DNA of 46,199 bases, from contig JANYJZ010000014.1 in NCBI GenBank assembly GCA_025358305.1, forward strand, positions 1 to 46,199. Reading direction: 5' to 3'. Under the pieces are notes generated by a model, which saw only the letters and a list, made by a program, of their open reading frames with translations, was not told the origin of the DNA and did not search any database. The position numbers and the translations under genes are program-made. Below, in pieces: positions 1 through 8,720 of the stretch. Source of the stretch: Ignavibacteriota bacterium. Lineage in GTDB: Bacteria > Bacteroidota > Ignavibacteria > UBA10030 > SZUA-254. Position 1 is the stretch's first letter; each line of letters begins with the position of its first letter.

Positions 1-1017
1 CGACGCGGGACGGAACCCGGCGCCCTGCTCCACGACGAAGTTCGCGTTGCGCTCCTCCTGGCCCGGTATCGGGTCGAGGACGAGCATGGGGAGGCCTTTC
101 GAAAGTGCTTCGGCCGTCGTGAGACCTCCGGATTTTGTGACGATCACGTCCGCACAGTCCATGAGTCTGTCGACGAACGGCACGAACGGAAAAAGCTTCA
201 TGCGCACGTTCGCCGGCATGGCCACCTGCGCGAGGCGCGCGTGGAGAGCGGCGTTCTTCCCGCAGACGACAAGGAGGCAGAACTCCCGATCCTGGTAGCG
301 CGCGAGGAAGTTCGCGATGCCCGGAACGAGGCCGTCCGCGAAGTTGACGCCATAGCCGCCCGACATCAGGAGAATGGTAAACGCCTTCGGAGGAACTCCG
401 AATTCGGTGCGGGCGCTCCGCCGGGCCGAGTGCGCAAACGCCGGCATCACCGGAATGCCGGTGACGCGGATACGCTCCTCGGCAATTCCGTGCGACTGGA
501 GCGTCCAGGAGGTCTCCTCGTTTGCGACATAGTATCGGCGGACCGACGGATCGACCCAGAGGGCGTGCGCATCGAAGTCCGTGGGGACGGAGAAGAACGG
601 GATGCGCCACTCGGGCGCACGGAGCCGGTCGGTGATAGCGGCGTAGGGAAGAAAATGCGTGCACAGGACGGCGTCGGGCCGGAGCCGGCGAAGGGCCTCG
701 CTGTAGCGCCGGTAGTTGAAATGATCGAACGCCCGGACGAGCCGGGAGCGCTTGCGCCCCGCCCCGCCGGATTCCGTCTTCCTGTAGAAATAGCCCCAGA
801 GCTCCGGCGAGCGGTCGACGACCGCGAAGTAGGCCTCGCTGTAGATCTTCCGGTAGAGGGGAGAAGTGTACTCGAGGATGTCGTGATGCTCCGCGGTGAT
901 CCGGTGTCCCATCGCTTCGGCGGCCGCCATGAGCGCCTCGGCGGCACGGGTGTGGCCGGCGCCGGCGGTCGCGGAAAGGAGAAGAACGCGGGCGGGAGAC
1001 GCCGGCCGCGCTTTCAC
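1..1017 (-). CDS. GT28-family (MGDG synthase/MurG-like) glycosyltransferase, 3' end outside window
   Basis: A partial protein of 339 residues is visible; the C-terminus lies beyond base 1. The N-terminus carries SATAGAGHTRAAEAL (about residues 15-29), the glycine-rich acceptor-side loop of processive diacylglycerol glucosyl/galactosyltransferases. Around residue 300 is VTKSGGLTTAEALSKGLP, followed by PIPGQEERNA, the nucleotide-sugar binding signature of the GT28/MurG fold. The family transfers a sugar from UDP-sugar to diacylglycerol at the inner membrane face. The start is a GTG that overlaps the stop of the upstream hydrolase gene (GTGA), so translation is probably coupled. The exact sugar and lipid cannot be told; MurG itself is less likely because the N-terminal region matches the MGDG synthase type better. 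Confidence 0.85.
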   Translation of the reverse strand, partial: MKARPASPARVLLLSATAGAGHTRAAEALMAAAEAMGHRITAEHHDILEYTSPLYRKIYSEAYFAVVDRSPELWGYFYRKTESGGAGRKRSRLVRAFDHFNYRRYSEALRRLRPDAVLCTHFLPYAAITDRLRAPEWRIPFFSVPTDFDAHALWVDPSVRRYYVANEETSWTLQSHGIAEERIRVTGIPVMPAFAHSARRSARTEFGVPPKAFTILLMSGGYGVNFADGLVPGIANFLARYQDREFCLLVVCGKNAALHARLAQVAMPANVRMKLFPFVPFVDRLMDCADVIVTKSGGLTTAEALSKGLPMLVLDPIPGQEERNANFVVEQGAGFRPAS

Positions 1018-1811
1018 GGGACCTTCCGGAGGAATGCGACGAGGAACTCGTTGAACATCGCGGGGTTCTCCATATTGCTCAGGTGTCCCGATTTTGAGAG
1101 GACGTGGATCTCCGCGTGGGGGATCTTTTCCTTCATCGCCTGAGACGCGGAAGGAGGCGTGAGCACGTCGTGCTGGCCCACGAGAATGAGCGTCGGGACC
1201 TTGAGCGTGAAGAGCGCGGGGGTGGAGTCGGTCCTCGCCGCAAGCGCGAGGAGCGTGCCGGCGACTGCGACGGGCGAGGTCTGGAGGATCATCGCGCGGA
1301 CGATCTCGACGGTGGCGGGGTCGGCCTCGAAGGTCCGTGCGCAGAAGACCCCCTGGAGGAACGGTTCGGCGAACTTCTTCATCCCGGAAGAGCGCACAAG
1401 CAGCGCCTGCTGCGCGCGCTTGATCTTTCCTTCGTTTCCGTCGGCCTCACTCCGGGTGTCCGCCAGGACGAGCCCGCGCACCCGATCGGGGTGGCGCTCC
1501 GCCGCGCGCAGGGCGATGTATCCCCCCATGGAGAGACCGACGAGGACCGCCGCGGAAATCCTCAGGTGGTCGAGGAGGCCGATGAGGTCGTCGACAAAGT
1601 ACTCAACGCTGTACTGGCCGTCGCCGACGTCGCTCTTGCCGTGGCCGCGGACATCGTAGGTGATGACGTAGCAGGTCTGCTTCAGTGCCTCCGTCTGGGG
1701 GCGCCACATCTCCTGGTGGAACGGGAAGCCGTGGATGAAAACGACGGGGAGCCCGGTCCGGGGGCCCTCGACGGCGTACTCCATCCCGAGTCCGTTGATG
1801 ACGGCCCTCAT
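1014..1811 (-). CDS. alpha/beta-hydrolase fold protein
   Basis: A 265-residue soluble hydrolase of ordinary family length. The oxyanion-side HGFPF motif (residues 27-31), the nucleophile elbow GLSMGG (Ser94), Asp215 in GQHDVLTPP and His243 in SGHLSNMENP form a complete catalytic triad. It resembles the 3-oxoadipate enol-lactonase/haloperoxidase-like branch, but nothing nearby belongs to aromatic degradation, so the substrate is unknown. The start codon overlaps the stop of the hemerythrin-like gene by 4 bases (ATGA) and the stop overlaps the start of the glycosyltransferase gene. It is therefore the third gene of a coupled four-gene operon. Confidence 0.9.
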   Translation of the reverse strand: MRAVINGLGMEYAVEGPRTGLPVVFIHGFPFHQEMWRPQTEALKQTCYVITYDVRGHGKSDVGDGQYSVEYFVDDLIGLLDHLRISAAVLVGLSMGGYIALRAAERHPDRVRGLVLADTRSEADGNEGKIKRAQQALLVRSSGMKKFAEPFLQGVFCARTFEADPATVEIVRAMILQTSPVAVAGTLLALAARTDSTPALFTLKVPTLILVGQHDVLTPPSASQAMKEKIPHAEIHVLSKSGHLSNMENPAMFNEFLVAFLRKVP

Positions 1812-2275
1812 GAGGGGACTCCGCGGCCTGGTCCGAGGGCGCGCCCGATGCGTTCAAGCTCGGCGCTCGGCAGATGCTCCTCGCACGCCGGAAAAAAGAC
1901 CCGCTCCTCGCTCCGGATGTGGTGCTCGAGGAGCTGCCCAAAGCGCATGAGAGAGCATTCCAGGTGCTTCTCGTCGGCCGCGGGGAGGGAGTCTGCAAGA
2001 GCCCGGAGCTCCGCGTGCTCGGCCAGGAGCTCCTTGGCGGCGGCCTTCAAGCCCGGGTTGGCGGCGGCGGCGGCGGGGAAGAGGTGCTCCTCTTCCGCAG
2101 CAAAATGATCCGTGAGGTGCTCGGCGAAGAACCGCGTCACGAATGCCGCCTGTGCGCGAAGGTCGTGCGACCAGAGCCGCGGAAGCGCTGCGCGCCCCTG
2201 CTGCAGCCGGACGGCGAGAAGGAGTCCGTCATGGTGCTCCTGCGAAAGCGGTACGAGGCTCGTGTGGCGCTTCAT
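1808..2275 (-). CDS. hemerythrin-like HHE-domain protein
   Basis: A 155-residue all-helical protein. Its spaced His/Glu residues are those of a diiron four-helix bundle: QEHHDG near residue 13-18, EHLTDHFAAEEEHLFP near 52-67, EHAELRAL in the middle and LLEHHIRSEERVFFP near 115-130. HHE proteins bind a non-heme diiron site and sense or store oxygen or handle iron and nitric oxide. No extra domain is present, so it is a single-domain form. It overlaps the TerC-like gene upstream and the hydrolase gene downstream by 4 bases each. The HHE fold is clear; the physiological ligand is not. Confidence 0.85.
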   Translation of the reverse strand: MKRHTSLVPLSQEHHDGLLLAVRLQQGRAALPRLWSHDLRAQAAFVTRFFAEHLTDHFAAEEEHLFPAAAAANPGLKAAAKELLAEHAELRALADSLPAADEKHLECSLMRFGQLLEHHIRSEERVFFPACEEHLPSAELERIGRALGPGRGVPS

Positions 2276-3195
2276 GATGCTTTCTCCTTCTCGCCGGGCG
2301 ATGCGACCGAGGCGAGGATCGCGGCCGTAATGGAGAGAAAGATCGTGAGGAGCGATGCAACGATCGAAATCTTGAACCAGGGCTCGATGATCATCTTCAC
2401 GCCGATGAACCCCAGGACGGCGGAGAGCCCGTACTTGAGAAACCGGAACTCCTTCAAGTATCCCGCGACGACGAAGTAGAGGGCGCGCAGGCCCAGGACA
2501 GCGAAGATGTTCGAGGTGAAGATGATGAACGTGTCGCGGGTGATGGCGAAGATAGCGGGTATGGAGTCGGTCGCAAACGCGATGTCCGTCGTCTCGATCA
2601 TGAGGAGGACGATAAGGAGGGGGGTCATGGAGATCCCGCCATCCCGGCGGACGACGAATGCGGACCCGTGGTAGTCACGTGTGATCGGCAGGATCTTCCG
2701 CGCAAGCCGAATGAACGGGTTCTTGTCCGGATGCACCGCTTCGTTGTCCTGGACCGCAAGGCGCACGGCGGTGTAGATGAGGAACGCCCCGAGGACGTAG
2801 AGGATCCAGTGGATCGCGCTCACGAGCGCCGCCCCGGCGACGATGAAGATTGCGCGAAAGACGATGGCGCTCAGGACCCCCCAGAAGAGGACCTTGTGCT
2901 GCGCCTCCTTCGGGACCGCGAAGTAGTTGAAGATGAGGATGAAGACGAACACGTTGTCGACGGAGAGCGCCTCTTCGACGATGTAGCCCGTGAAGAACTC
3001 GAGGGCTCTCGTCGTGCCGTACTCATGCCAGAGAAAGGCGCCAAAGCAGAGGGCGAGGCTGATCCAGACGATCGACCAGCCGATCGCTTCCTTCATGGTG
3101 GGAAAATGCGCCTTGCGCTGGATAACGCCGAAATCCAGCACGAGCATGGCGACGATGAAGATATTGAACAGGACGAGAACGGCTGTTTCGCTCAC
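2272..3195 (-). CDS. TerC/Alx-family integral membrane protein
   Basis: A 307-residue protein with about eight to nine hydrophobic segments. The two acidic signatures of the TerC family are present inside membrane segments: EALSVDNVFVFILIF near residue 75-90 and TTDIAFATDSIPAIFAIT near 200-218. Characterised members (Alx, MeeF and related proteins) export manganese or help metallate secreted proteins; the tellurium-resistance name is historical. The start is GTG with a weak ribosome binding site, and no in-frame ATG lies close upstream. It lies 57 bases downstream of gltA and overlaps the next gene by 4 bases, heading the TerC-HHE-hydrolase-glycosyltransferase set. Confidence 0.9.
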   Translation of the reverse strand: MSETAVLVLFNIFIVAMLVLDFGVIQRKAHFPTMKEAIGWSIVWISLALCFGAFLWHEYGTTRALEFFTGYIVEEALSVDNVFVFILIFNYFAVPKEAQHKVLFWGVLSAIVFRAIFIVAGAALVSAIHWILYVLGAFLIYTAVRLAVQDNEAVHPDKNPFIRLARKILPITRDYHGSAFVVRRDGGISMTPLLIVLLMIETTDIAFATDSIPAIFAITRDTFIIFTSNIFAVLGLRALYFVVAGYLKEFRFLKYGLSAVLGFIGVKMIIEPWFKISIVASLLTIFLSITAAILASVASPGEKEKAS

Positions 3196-3252
3196 CGGAC
3201 TTTTGATGTCATAGGGATGTCGTTCACCGCCCTCGCCCTGTTCACACGATGG

Positions 3253-4629
3253 CTACGCTTCGGACTTCGGCTTCTTTTCCTGGGGCCGCTTTCCCATCAT
3301 GGTGTATTCCCGCGCGTCGCGGCCGAGATAGATCTGGCGCGGCCGCGCGATCTTCTGCTCGGAATCGAGGAGCATCTCCTCCCACTGCGCGACCCAGCCC
3401 GGGGTGCGGCCGATGGCGAAGAGGACCGGGAACATTTCGACCGGGAACCCCATGGCCTGGTAGATCAGGCCGGAGTAGAAGTCGACGTTCGGATAGAGCT
3501 TTCGCTTCACGAAATAGTCGTCCTCGAGGGCGATGCGCTCAAGTTCGAGGGCGATGTCGAGCTTCGGATTGCGCCCCGTGACTTCGAAGACTTCGTCGGC
3601 GAGCTTCTTGATGACCTTCGCCCGGGGATCGTAGTTCTTGTAGACGCGGTGCCCGAATCCCATGAGCTTTCCCTTGCCCTCCTTCACGGCCTTCACGAAC
3701 GCCGGGATGTTGCTCTTCGAGCCGATCTCGTCGAGCATCTGGAGCACCGCTTCGTTCGCCCCGCCGTGGAGCGGGCCGTAGAGAGCGGAGGCGGCGCCGG
3801 CCGTCGCGCTGTACGGGTCGACGTGCGAGCTGGCGATGTTGCGCATGGCGCTCGTGCTGCAGTTCTGCTCGTGGTCCGCATGGAGGATGAAGAGGACGTC
3901 GAGGGCGTGCTCGAGGACCGGGTTGATCCGGTACTTCAGCTCCGTCATCTTGAAGAGCATGCTGAGGAAATTGCCGGCGTAGCTCAGGTCGTTGTCGGGA
4001 TAGACGTACGGCCGGCCGACGCTGTGCCGGAAGGCGAACGCGGCAAGGGTCGGCATCTTCCCGACGAGCCGGTAGATCTGGAGCGCGCGGGACTCGGGGT
4101 TGCTGATGTTCTTCGCGTCCGTGTAGAACGTCGAGAGCGCCGCGACGGTGCTGATGAGCATGCCCATCGGGTGTGCGTCGTAGTGGAACCCGTCGACGAA
4201 CTTCTTCACGTTCTCATGGATGAGGGTGTGCATCATGACGTTGTTCGCCCACTCCTCGTACTGGACCTTGTTCGGGAGCTCCCCGTAGATGAGGAGATAC
4301 GCGGTCTCGAGGAAATTGCTCTTCTCGGCGAGCTGCTCGATCGGGTATCCGCGGTACCTGAGGATCCCCTTGTCGCCGTCGATGTAGGTGATCCGGCTGA
4401 TGCACGACGCAGTGTTCATGAACGCCGGGTCGTACGTCATGAGGCCGAAGTCGTCGTCGCGGACTTTGATCTGGCGCAGGTCCATCGCGCGGATGGTCTC
4501 GTTCTCGATCTTGACGTCGTACTGCTTGCCGGTACGATTGTCCGTGATGGTGAGTGAGTTCTTCCCGTTCAGGGATGCTGTAGTCTTTTGCGAAAGGTCT
4601 TCTCCGATGGCAGGCTTATTATTGGGCAT
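3253..4629 (-). CDS. gltA: citrate synthase
   Basis: A 458-residue citrate synthase that condenses oxaloacetate and acetyl-CoA at the entry of the TCA cycle. The catalytic residues are visible: His288 in GPLHGGANE, His327 in GFGHRVYKN and Asp383 in VDFYSG, with the conserved ADHEQNCSTSAMR segment near 251-263. The N-terminal segment of about 45 residues before the core resembles the longer bacterial hexameric (type II) enzymes. The ATG at 4629 is preceded by an ACGGAG ribosome binding site. It lies downstream of the heme operon across a 158-base gap and upstream of the TerC-like gene. The long open frame on the opposite strand (2668-4557) is a GC-bias shadow. Confidence 0.97.
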   Translation of the reverse strand: MPNNKPAIGEDLSQKTTASLNGKNSLTITDNRTGKQYDVKIENETIRAMDLRQIKVRDDDFGLMTYDPAFMNTASCISRITYIDGDKGILRYRGYPIEQLAEKSNFLETAYLLIYGELPNKVQYEEWANNVMMHTLIHENVKKFVDGFHYDAHPMGMLISTVAALSTFYTDAKNISNPESRALQIYRLVGKMPTLAAFAFRHSVGRPYVYPDNDLSYAGNFLSMLFKMTELKYRINPVLEHALDVLFILHADHEQNCSTSAMRNIASSHVDPYSATAGAASALYGPLHGGANEAVLQMLDEIGSKSNIPAFVKAVKEGKGKLMGFGHRVYKNYDPRAKVIKKLADEVFEVTGRNPKLDIALELERIALEDDYFVKRKLYPNVDFYSGLIYQAMGFPVEMFPVLFAIGRTPGWVAQWEEMLLDSEQKIARPRQIYLGRDAREYTMMGKRPQEKKPKSEA

Positions 4630-4787
4630 GACGATCTCCGTGACGAGTGGAAAGGTGGAACAGCTTGGTGGTGAAATGTACGAAATATCCTCCGCAATTG
4701 CATCCTTCGCGGGAGCGGAATCTCCGATTTCTTCGGCGGCGCGCGGCCGATTTCGGGAGTCCCCGGTCCGGGATCGGCGCGGGGAGG

Positions 4788-6221
4788 CTACCTCAGGCCG
4801 GCGCGCAGGTATGTCTCGATGCGGCCGGCGACCGCGTACGCGCTCATGAGGCAGTCCCCCACGGCGATGCCCCCGCGGGCATTGCTGCAGAAGAACGAGC
4901 CCTGAAAGTTCTGTTCAAACCGGTCCATCGCTCTCAGGACCGAACGGTACCCGAGCCGGTACTGCGGAATGGCCTTCTCCCACCGGATAACGCTGACGAT
5001 CGAGGGCTTCCCCTCGAGCCCCAGGAGATCCCGGAGCTCTCCCAGGACGAGCTCGGCGAGCTCCGCATCGCTCCGGCCGGCGAGTTCGGGCTGGCGCGAG
5101 CCCCCGACGAATGAGGTGAGCGCGGCATGGCCGGCCGGCGCCCTTCCCGGGAAGAGGGAGGAGGACCAGATGCAGCCGAGGATCTTGCGGTTTTCCAGCT
5201 CCGGGACGAGGAACCCGAACCCGTCGAGGGGCTTGCGGATCTGGCCCGCCGGGATGCCGACGAACACCTCGGCGACCGGCGGATAATAGACCGAATCGAG
5301 CGTTTCCGCCATGGCAGGGTCGATCGGCCGGACGATCCTGGCCGAGGCGGCGGCCGGCGTTGCGTAGACGACGACTCCTGCTTCGCGCTGCGATCTGGCG
5401 CCGTTTTCCTTCGTCGTGACCGTATAGACAGGGCGCCTACCGGCGCGCATCGGGATGACCTGCTCGACGCCCGCTCCCAGACGGAGCGCGCTGCCGAGCG
5501 AGGCGGCCAAGCTCCTGGGGAGAGTCTGCATGCCATCGCGGAAGGAGAGCATCCGGGCGGTGTTCTTCGCGGTCTCTTTTCTTGCGCGGCGTTCCCTCGC
5601 CGAGAGGAGGGCGCCCTTGAGGATGCCGCCGTATTTCGCTTCGAGCGCGTAGAGCTTTGGAAACGCCTCCTGGACGGAGAGATCGCTGGGATTGCCTGCG
5701 TAGACGCCGGCGACGAACGGGTTGATGGCATAGTCGAGGAACTCGCGGCCCAGCCTCCGCTCGACGAACTCCGCGATCGATTCCTCGCGCGCCGCCCGTC
5801 CGATGAAGGGCTCGCCCAAAAGGCGGAGCTTTCCCCGCCATGACCAGAGGGGCGAGGCGAGGAACGCCCCCGCGCCCGTCGGGAGGGGATGCAAGATGCC
5901 GTTCCGGACGATGTACCGGTTCGTGGAGACATCGCTTGCGTAGAGGACGTCGGTTTCGAGACCGAGCTCCCGGAAGAGCTCTCCGAACAGGGGCGTCGTG
6001 TCGAGCGCGCTGTTCGGCCCCGTTTCGATGAGCCACTCGCCGCTGCGGGACGACTTCATTGTTCCGCCCGCCTCGGCGCCGGCCTCGAGCACCGTCACGC
6101 TGATATTCTTCTTCCGGAGCCAGTACGCGAGGCAGAGGCCGGAGATGCCGGCGCCGATCACGACGACGGATTCCGCCGCGGCGGGGAGGTAGGCGTCCGG
6201 GGAGAGGTCGGCCGCCGTCAT
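4788..6221 (-). CDS. hemY: oxygen-dependent protoporphyrinogen IX oxidase (FAD)
   Basis: A 477-residue FAD enzyme that oxidises protoporphyrinogen IX to protoporphyrin IX, or coproporphyrinogen III in the coproheme branch. The N-terminal dinucleotide-binding motif VVIGAGISGLCLAYWL and the following EAGAEAGGTMKS lie near residues 18-55, and the C-terminal GGIAVGDCLMSAYAVAGR closes the FAD site. The frame stays open far upstream, but the start at 6221 (MTAADLSPDAY) overlaps the hemH stop as ATGA and gives the family's usual length. It is the last gene of the heme operon. Because HemE, HemF and HemH are all encoded alongside, the classical protoporphyrin route is the likelier one. Confidence 0.93.
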   Translation of the reverse strand: MTAADLSPDAYLPAAAESVVVIGAGISGLCLAYWLRKKNISVTVLEAGAEAGGTMKSSRSGEWLIETGPNSALDTTPLFGELFRELGLETDVLYASDVSTNRYIVRNGILHPLPTGAGAFLASPLWSWRGKLRLLGEPFIGRAAREESIAEFVERRLGREFLDYAINPFVAGVYAGNPSDLSVQEAFPKLYALEAKYGGILKGALLSARERRARKETAKNTARMLSFRDGMQTLPRSLAASLGSALRLGAGVEQVIPMRAGRRPVYTVTTKENGARSQREAGVVVYATPAAASARIVRPIDPAMAETLDSVYYPPVAEVFVGIPAGQIRKPLDGFGFLVPELENRKILGCIWSSSLFPGRAPAGHAALTSFVGGSRQPELAGRSDAELAELVLGELRDLLGLEGKPSIVSVIRWEKAIPQYRLGYRSVLRAMDRFEQNFQGSFFCSNARGGIAVGDCLMSAYAVAGRIETYLRAGLR

Positions 6222-7294
6222 CTCGCCTGGCCGGAGTTCCAGAACGGGCAGAGGACGGGCGTGCGGGTGGCCAGCGGCGTCCCGGGGAGCGCCTGACACG
6301 ACCGGAGGCCCGTGGGCGTTCCGGAGGCGGACTTCCGGACGAGGTCGGCGAGGCACGCGATGAACTTCGGGTGGTCGTTGAGGGCGGGCATCATCTCGAA
6401 CTGCTCGATCCCGAGCTCGAGGGCCTCTTGGCGCGTCTCGATGTTGATCTCGTGGAGCGTCTCGATATGCTCGGTGACGAACGCCACGGGGATGATGAGG
6501 AGGTGCTTCCGTCCCTGCGCGGCGAGTTCGTGGATCGTGTCGTCGAGGGACGGCTTGAGCCACTGCGCCGGGCCGACCTTGCTCTGGAAGCAGAGCCGGT
6601 GCGGGGACTTCCATGCCCCCTTTTCGACGGTGAGCCGCACGGTCTCCTCGATGTGGAGCTTGTAGGGATCGCCAGCGGCGATGAGGCTCACGGGCACGCC
6701 GTGCGCGCTGAAGACGAGCTCGACCTCGAGAGGATCGAGGTGGGAGAACTTCGCGTACGCTGTGTTGATGTTGTCGACGATCCCCTCGATGTAGAGCGGA
6801 TGGTTGTGGTAACAGCAGATGGTCGAGGTGGGCGCGTCTTGGAACCCCAAGAGGGCAGATTGCTTCTGCCACTCCTTCATGCTCGAGATGGTCGTCGCCT
6901 TCGAGAACTGCGGATAGAGGGGGAGAAGGACGATCTTCTCGTAGCGGCCGCGCTTGAGCTCCGCGATGACATCCTCGGTGAACGGGCGCCAGTAGCGCAT
7001 CGCGACGAACACCCGGGCGTCCGGGCCGAGCTCGCGCTCGAGAGCCCGAGCTTGGGCGCCTGTCAGGTCGACGATGGGGGACTTGCCGCCGATCTCCGCA
7101 TAGTGGGCGGCGACCTTCTTTGACCGGCGCGTCGAGATGAACCGGGCGAGCCCTTTTCGGGCGAGGAAGGCTCCCGGGAAGTTGATGATGTCAGGATCGC
7201 AGAAGAGATTGTAGAGGAAGGGCTCCACCGCTTCGAGCGAATCGGGGCCGCCGAGCTGAAAGAGTACGACGGCGATCTTCTTGTCTGGTGTCAT
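6218..7294 (-). CDS. hemH: ferrochelatase
   Basis: A 358-residue ferrochelatase that inserts ferrous iron into protoporphyrin IX. The catalytic His198 sits in VFSAHGVP and Glu275 in FVTEHIETLHEI; the EIGGKSPI substrate loop is near residue 67-74. Translation could be read from a TTG six bases upstream, but the ATG at 7294 overlaps the hemF stop (7291-7293) as ATGA. That is the coupling pattern used elsewhere in this operon, so I chose it. The C-terminus extends some 25 residues past the conserved core, including ATRTPVLCPFWN with a single cysteine. No 2Fe-2S cluster pattern is evident. Confidence 0.95.
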   Translation of the reverse strand: MTPDKKIAVVLFQLGGPDSLEAVEPFLYNLFCDPDIINFPGAFLARKGLARFISTRRSKKVAAHYAEIGGKSPIVDLTGAQARALERELGPDARVFVAMRYWRPFTEDVIAELKRGRYEKIVLLPLYPQFSKATTISSMKEWQKQSALLGFQDAPTSTICCYHNHPLYIEGIVDNINTAYAKFSHLDPLEVELVFSAHGVPVSLIAAGDPYKLHIEETVRLTVEKGAWKSPHRLCFQSKVGPAQWLKPSLDDTIHELAAQGRKHLLIIPVAFVTEHIETLHEINIETRQEALELGIEQFEMMPALNDHPKFIACLADLVRKSASGTPTGLRSCQALPGTPLATRTPVLCPFWNSGQAR

Positions 7295-8190
7295 ATCCAA
7301 GTTTGTGATTGTCGCAGTACGGTAATGAGCGCCGCCTCGCGGCTCCCGGCCGGCGGTTCGTGATCGTACTCCCAGGCCGCTTCCGGGGGAAGCGACATGA
7401 GGATGGACTCCGTCCGGCCGTTCGTCTCGAGGCCGAAGAGGGTGCCGCGGTCGTAGACGAGGTTGAATTCAACGTACCGGCCCCGGCGGATGCGCTGCCA
7501 GCGTTTTTCCTCCGGACCCCACGGCTCACTCCTCCGGCGCTCGAGGATCGGGAGGTAGGCGGGGAGAAAGGCGTCGCCGAGAGCGCGGACGAACGCGAAC
7601 GTCCGGTCCGGCTCACCGCGCACGTAATCGAAGAAGACGCCGCCCACGCCCCGGGTCTCCCCGCGGTGTCGGATGAAGAAATATTCGTCGCACCAGTGCT
7701 TGAATTTCGCGTACGAAGATGGGTCGTGGGTATCGCATGCGGCCTTGAGCGTCCTGTGGAAATGCCGCGCATCCTCCTCGAACAGGTACCAGGGAGTGAG
7801 GTCCGTGCCGCCGCCGAACCAGGCGTCGCCGCTCTCGAGTCTGAGGTAGCGCGCGTTCATGTGGACCGTCGGGGCCATCGGACTCGCCGGGTGGAGGACG
7901 AGCGAGATACCTGTCGCAACGATCTCTTGGGCCGGGACATGCATCTTCGCCGCAAGGGCACTCGAGAGCTGGCTCGTGACCGAAGAGAAGTTCACTCCTC
8001 CCTTTTCGATGAGCGTCCCGCGCTCCATGACGCGCGTCGCGCCGCCCCCGCCGCTCGGGTGCTGCCAAAGGTCTTCCCGGAACGTGGCGGTGCCGTCGGC
8101 GAGTTCCAGCGCGCGGCAGATCGTGTTCTGGAGCTCCCGGAAGTACCGTTCGACGCTCTCGTGAAACGGTGGTGATGGTGCGTTGGCCAT
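7291..8190 (-). CDS. hemF: oxygen-dependent coproporphyrinogen III oxidase
   Basis: A 299-residue enzyme that decarboxylates coproporphyrinogen III to protoporphyrinogen IX using molecular oxygen. The family signature around residues 105-130 (SGDAWFGGGTDLTPWYLFEE) and the downstream GVGGVFFDY near 178 are intact, as are the C-terminal SLPPEAAWEYDHEP residues. Its presence shows that heme can be made aerobically; no HemN is seen in the window. The ATG at 8190 has only a weak ribosome binding site. It follows the ferritin-like gene after a 98-base gap that contains a hairpin, and overlaps hemH by 4 bases. Confidence 0.96.
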   Translation of the reverse strand: MANAPSPPFHESVERYFRELQNTICRALELADGTATFREDLWQHPSGGGGATRVMERGTLIEKGGVNFSSVTSQLSSALAAKMHVPAQEIVATGISLVLHPASPMAPTVHMNARYLRLESGDAWFGGGTDLTPWYLFEEDARHFHRTLKAACDTHDPSSYAKFKHWCDEYFFIRHRGETRGVGGVFFDYVRGEPDRTFAFVRALGDAFLPAYLPILERRRSEPWGPEEKRWQRIRRGRYVEFNLVYDRGTLFGLETNGRTESILMSLPPEAAWEYDHEPPAGSREAALITVLRQSQTWI

Positions 8191-8232
8191 GGATGGGGTG
8201 ATTGGGTGAATGCCGCTGTGATGCCCTGGCCT

Positions 8233-8261
8233 CAGAGCGGGAGCGTCATGCCCCCGCTCTG
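8233..8261 (-). other. intra-operon hairpin between the ferritin-like gene and hemF
   Basis: CAGAGCGGG (8233-8241) and CCCGCTCTG (8253-8261) form a perfect 9-bp GC-rich stem with an 11-base loop, in the 98-base gap inside the heme operon. No U-tract follows on the minus strand, so it is not a standard intrinsic terminator. It could be an RNA-processing or stability element separating the early genes (hemA to ferritin) from the late genes (hemF, hemH, hemY). Seen directly; the function is inference. Confidence 0.5.
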
Positions 8262-8288
8262 AAGGAAGGAGAGATTGATGACGTCGTG

Positions 8289-8708
8289 CTACATGCCCCG
8301 CAAGATGCGCTCGAGCTTCTCGGCGTGGCCGGTCTCATCCATGATGATCTCCTCGAGCTTGATCTTGAGACCGAGCTCGCCCGCCTCTTCGGCCTGGATG
8401 GAGCGCTGGCGGTATCCCTCGACCGCTTCGCGTTCGAGCTTCAGGTCGAACTTCAGCATCGCTTTCACGTCCTTCGGGGACGCATGCTGACGCGGCACGG
8501 TCGTCGGCTTGCCGCCCAAGGCGGCGATCTTGTCGGCGAGGAAGATGGCATGGCCCATCTCGTCGGTGATCTCTGGCGTCAGGAGTTCGCGGAGTTCCTC
8601 GCCCGCCCAACCGGTGGCCGTGGAGGTCTGATACATGTAGAGGATCGATGCGCCGAGTTCGTTCGCGAGGTCCTCGTTGAGTCCGTCGATGAGTGCTTTT
8701 TTGTTCAT
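8289..8708 (-). CDS. ferritin-like (bacterioferritin/Dps-type) diiron protein
   Basis: A 139-residue four-helix protein with two Glu...ExxH half-sites. The first is ELGASILYMYQ with ITDEMGHAIF (near residues 17-55) and the second is LEREAVEGYRQR with MDETGHAEKL (near 93-133). That is the metal-binding layout of the ferritin-like superfamily. It is shorter than classical bacterioferritin (about 158 residues) and has no clear heme-ligand methionine. A strong ribosome binding site (AGGAGA) precedes the ATG at 8708. Sitting between hemE and hemF, it may buffer iron for ferrochelatase; that role is inference from location. Confidence 0.82.
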   Translation of the reverse strand: MNKKALIDGLNEDLANELGASILYMYQTSTATGWAGEELRELLTPEITDEMGHAIFLADKIAALGGKPTTVPRQHASPKDVKAMLKFDLKLEREAVEGYRQRSIQAEEAGELGLKIKLEEIIMDETGHAEKLERILRGM

Positions 8709-8720
8709 GGTGTTGTTCTC

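Noticed and set aside
2668-4557. 629-codon open frame on the plus strand opposite gltA and the TerC-like gene
   Set aside because: It covers two well-identified genes on the other strand, is Glu/Asp/Arg/Val-heavy without any fold signature, and arises from GC-rich third positions.
4746-4778. terminator after the heme operon
   Set aside because: GCCGAT/ATCGGC can pair downstream of the protoporphyrinogen oxidase gene, but the stem is only 6 bp, the loop is long and no U-run follows on the minus strand.
6222-6872. N-terminal extension of the protoporphyrinogen oxidase frame
   Set aside because: The extension is Arg/Pro-rich and lies inside hemH; the FAD motif begins just after the ATG at 6221, which overlaps the hemH stop.
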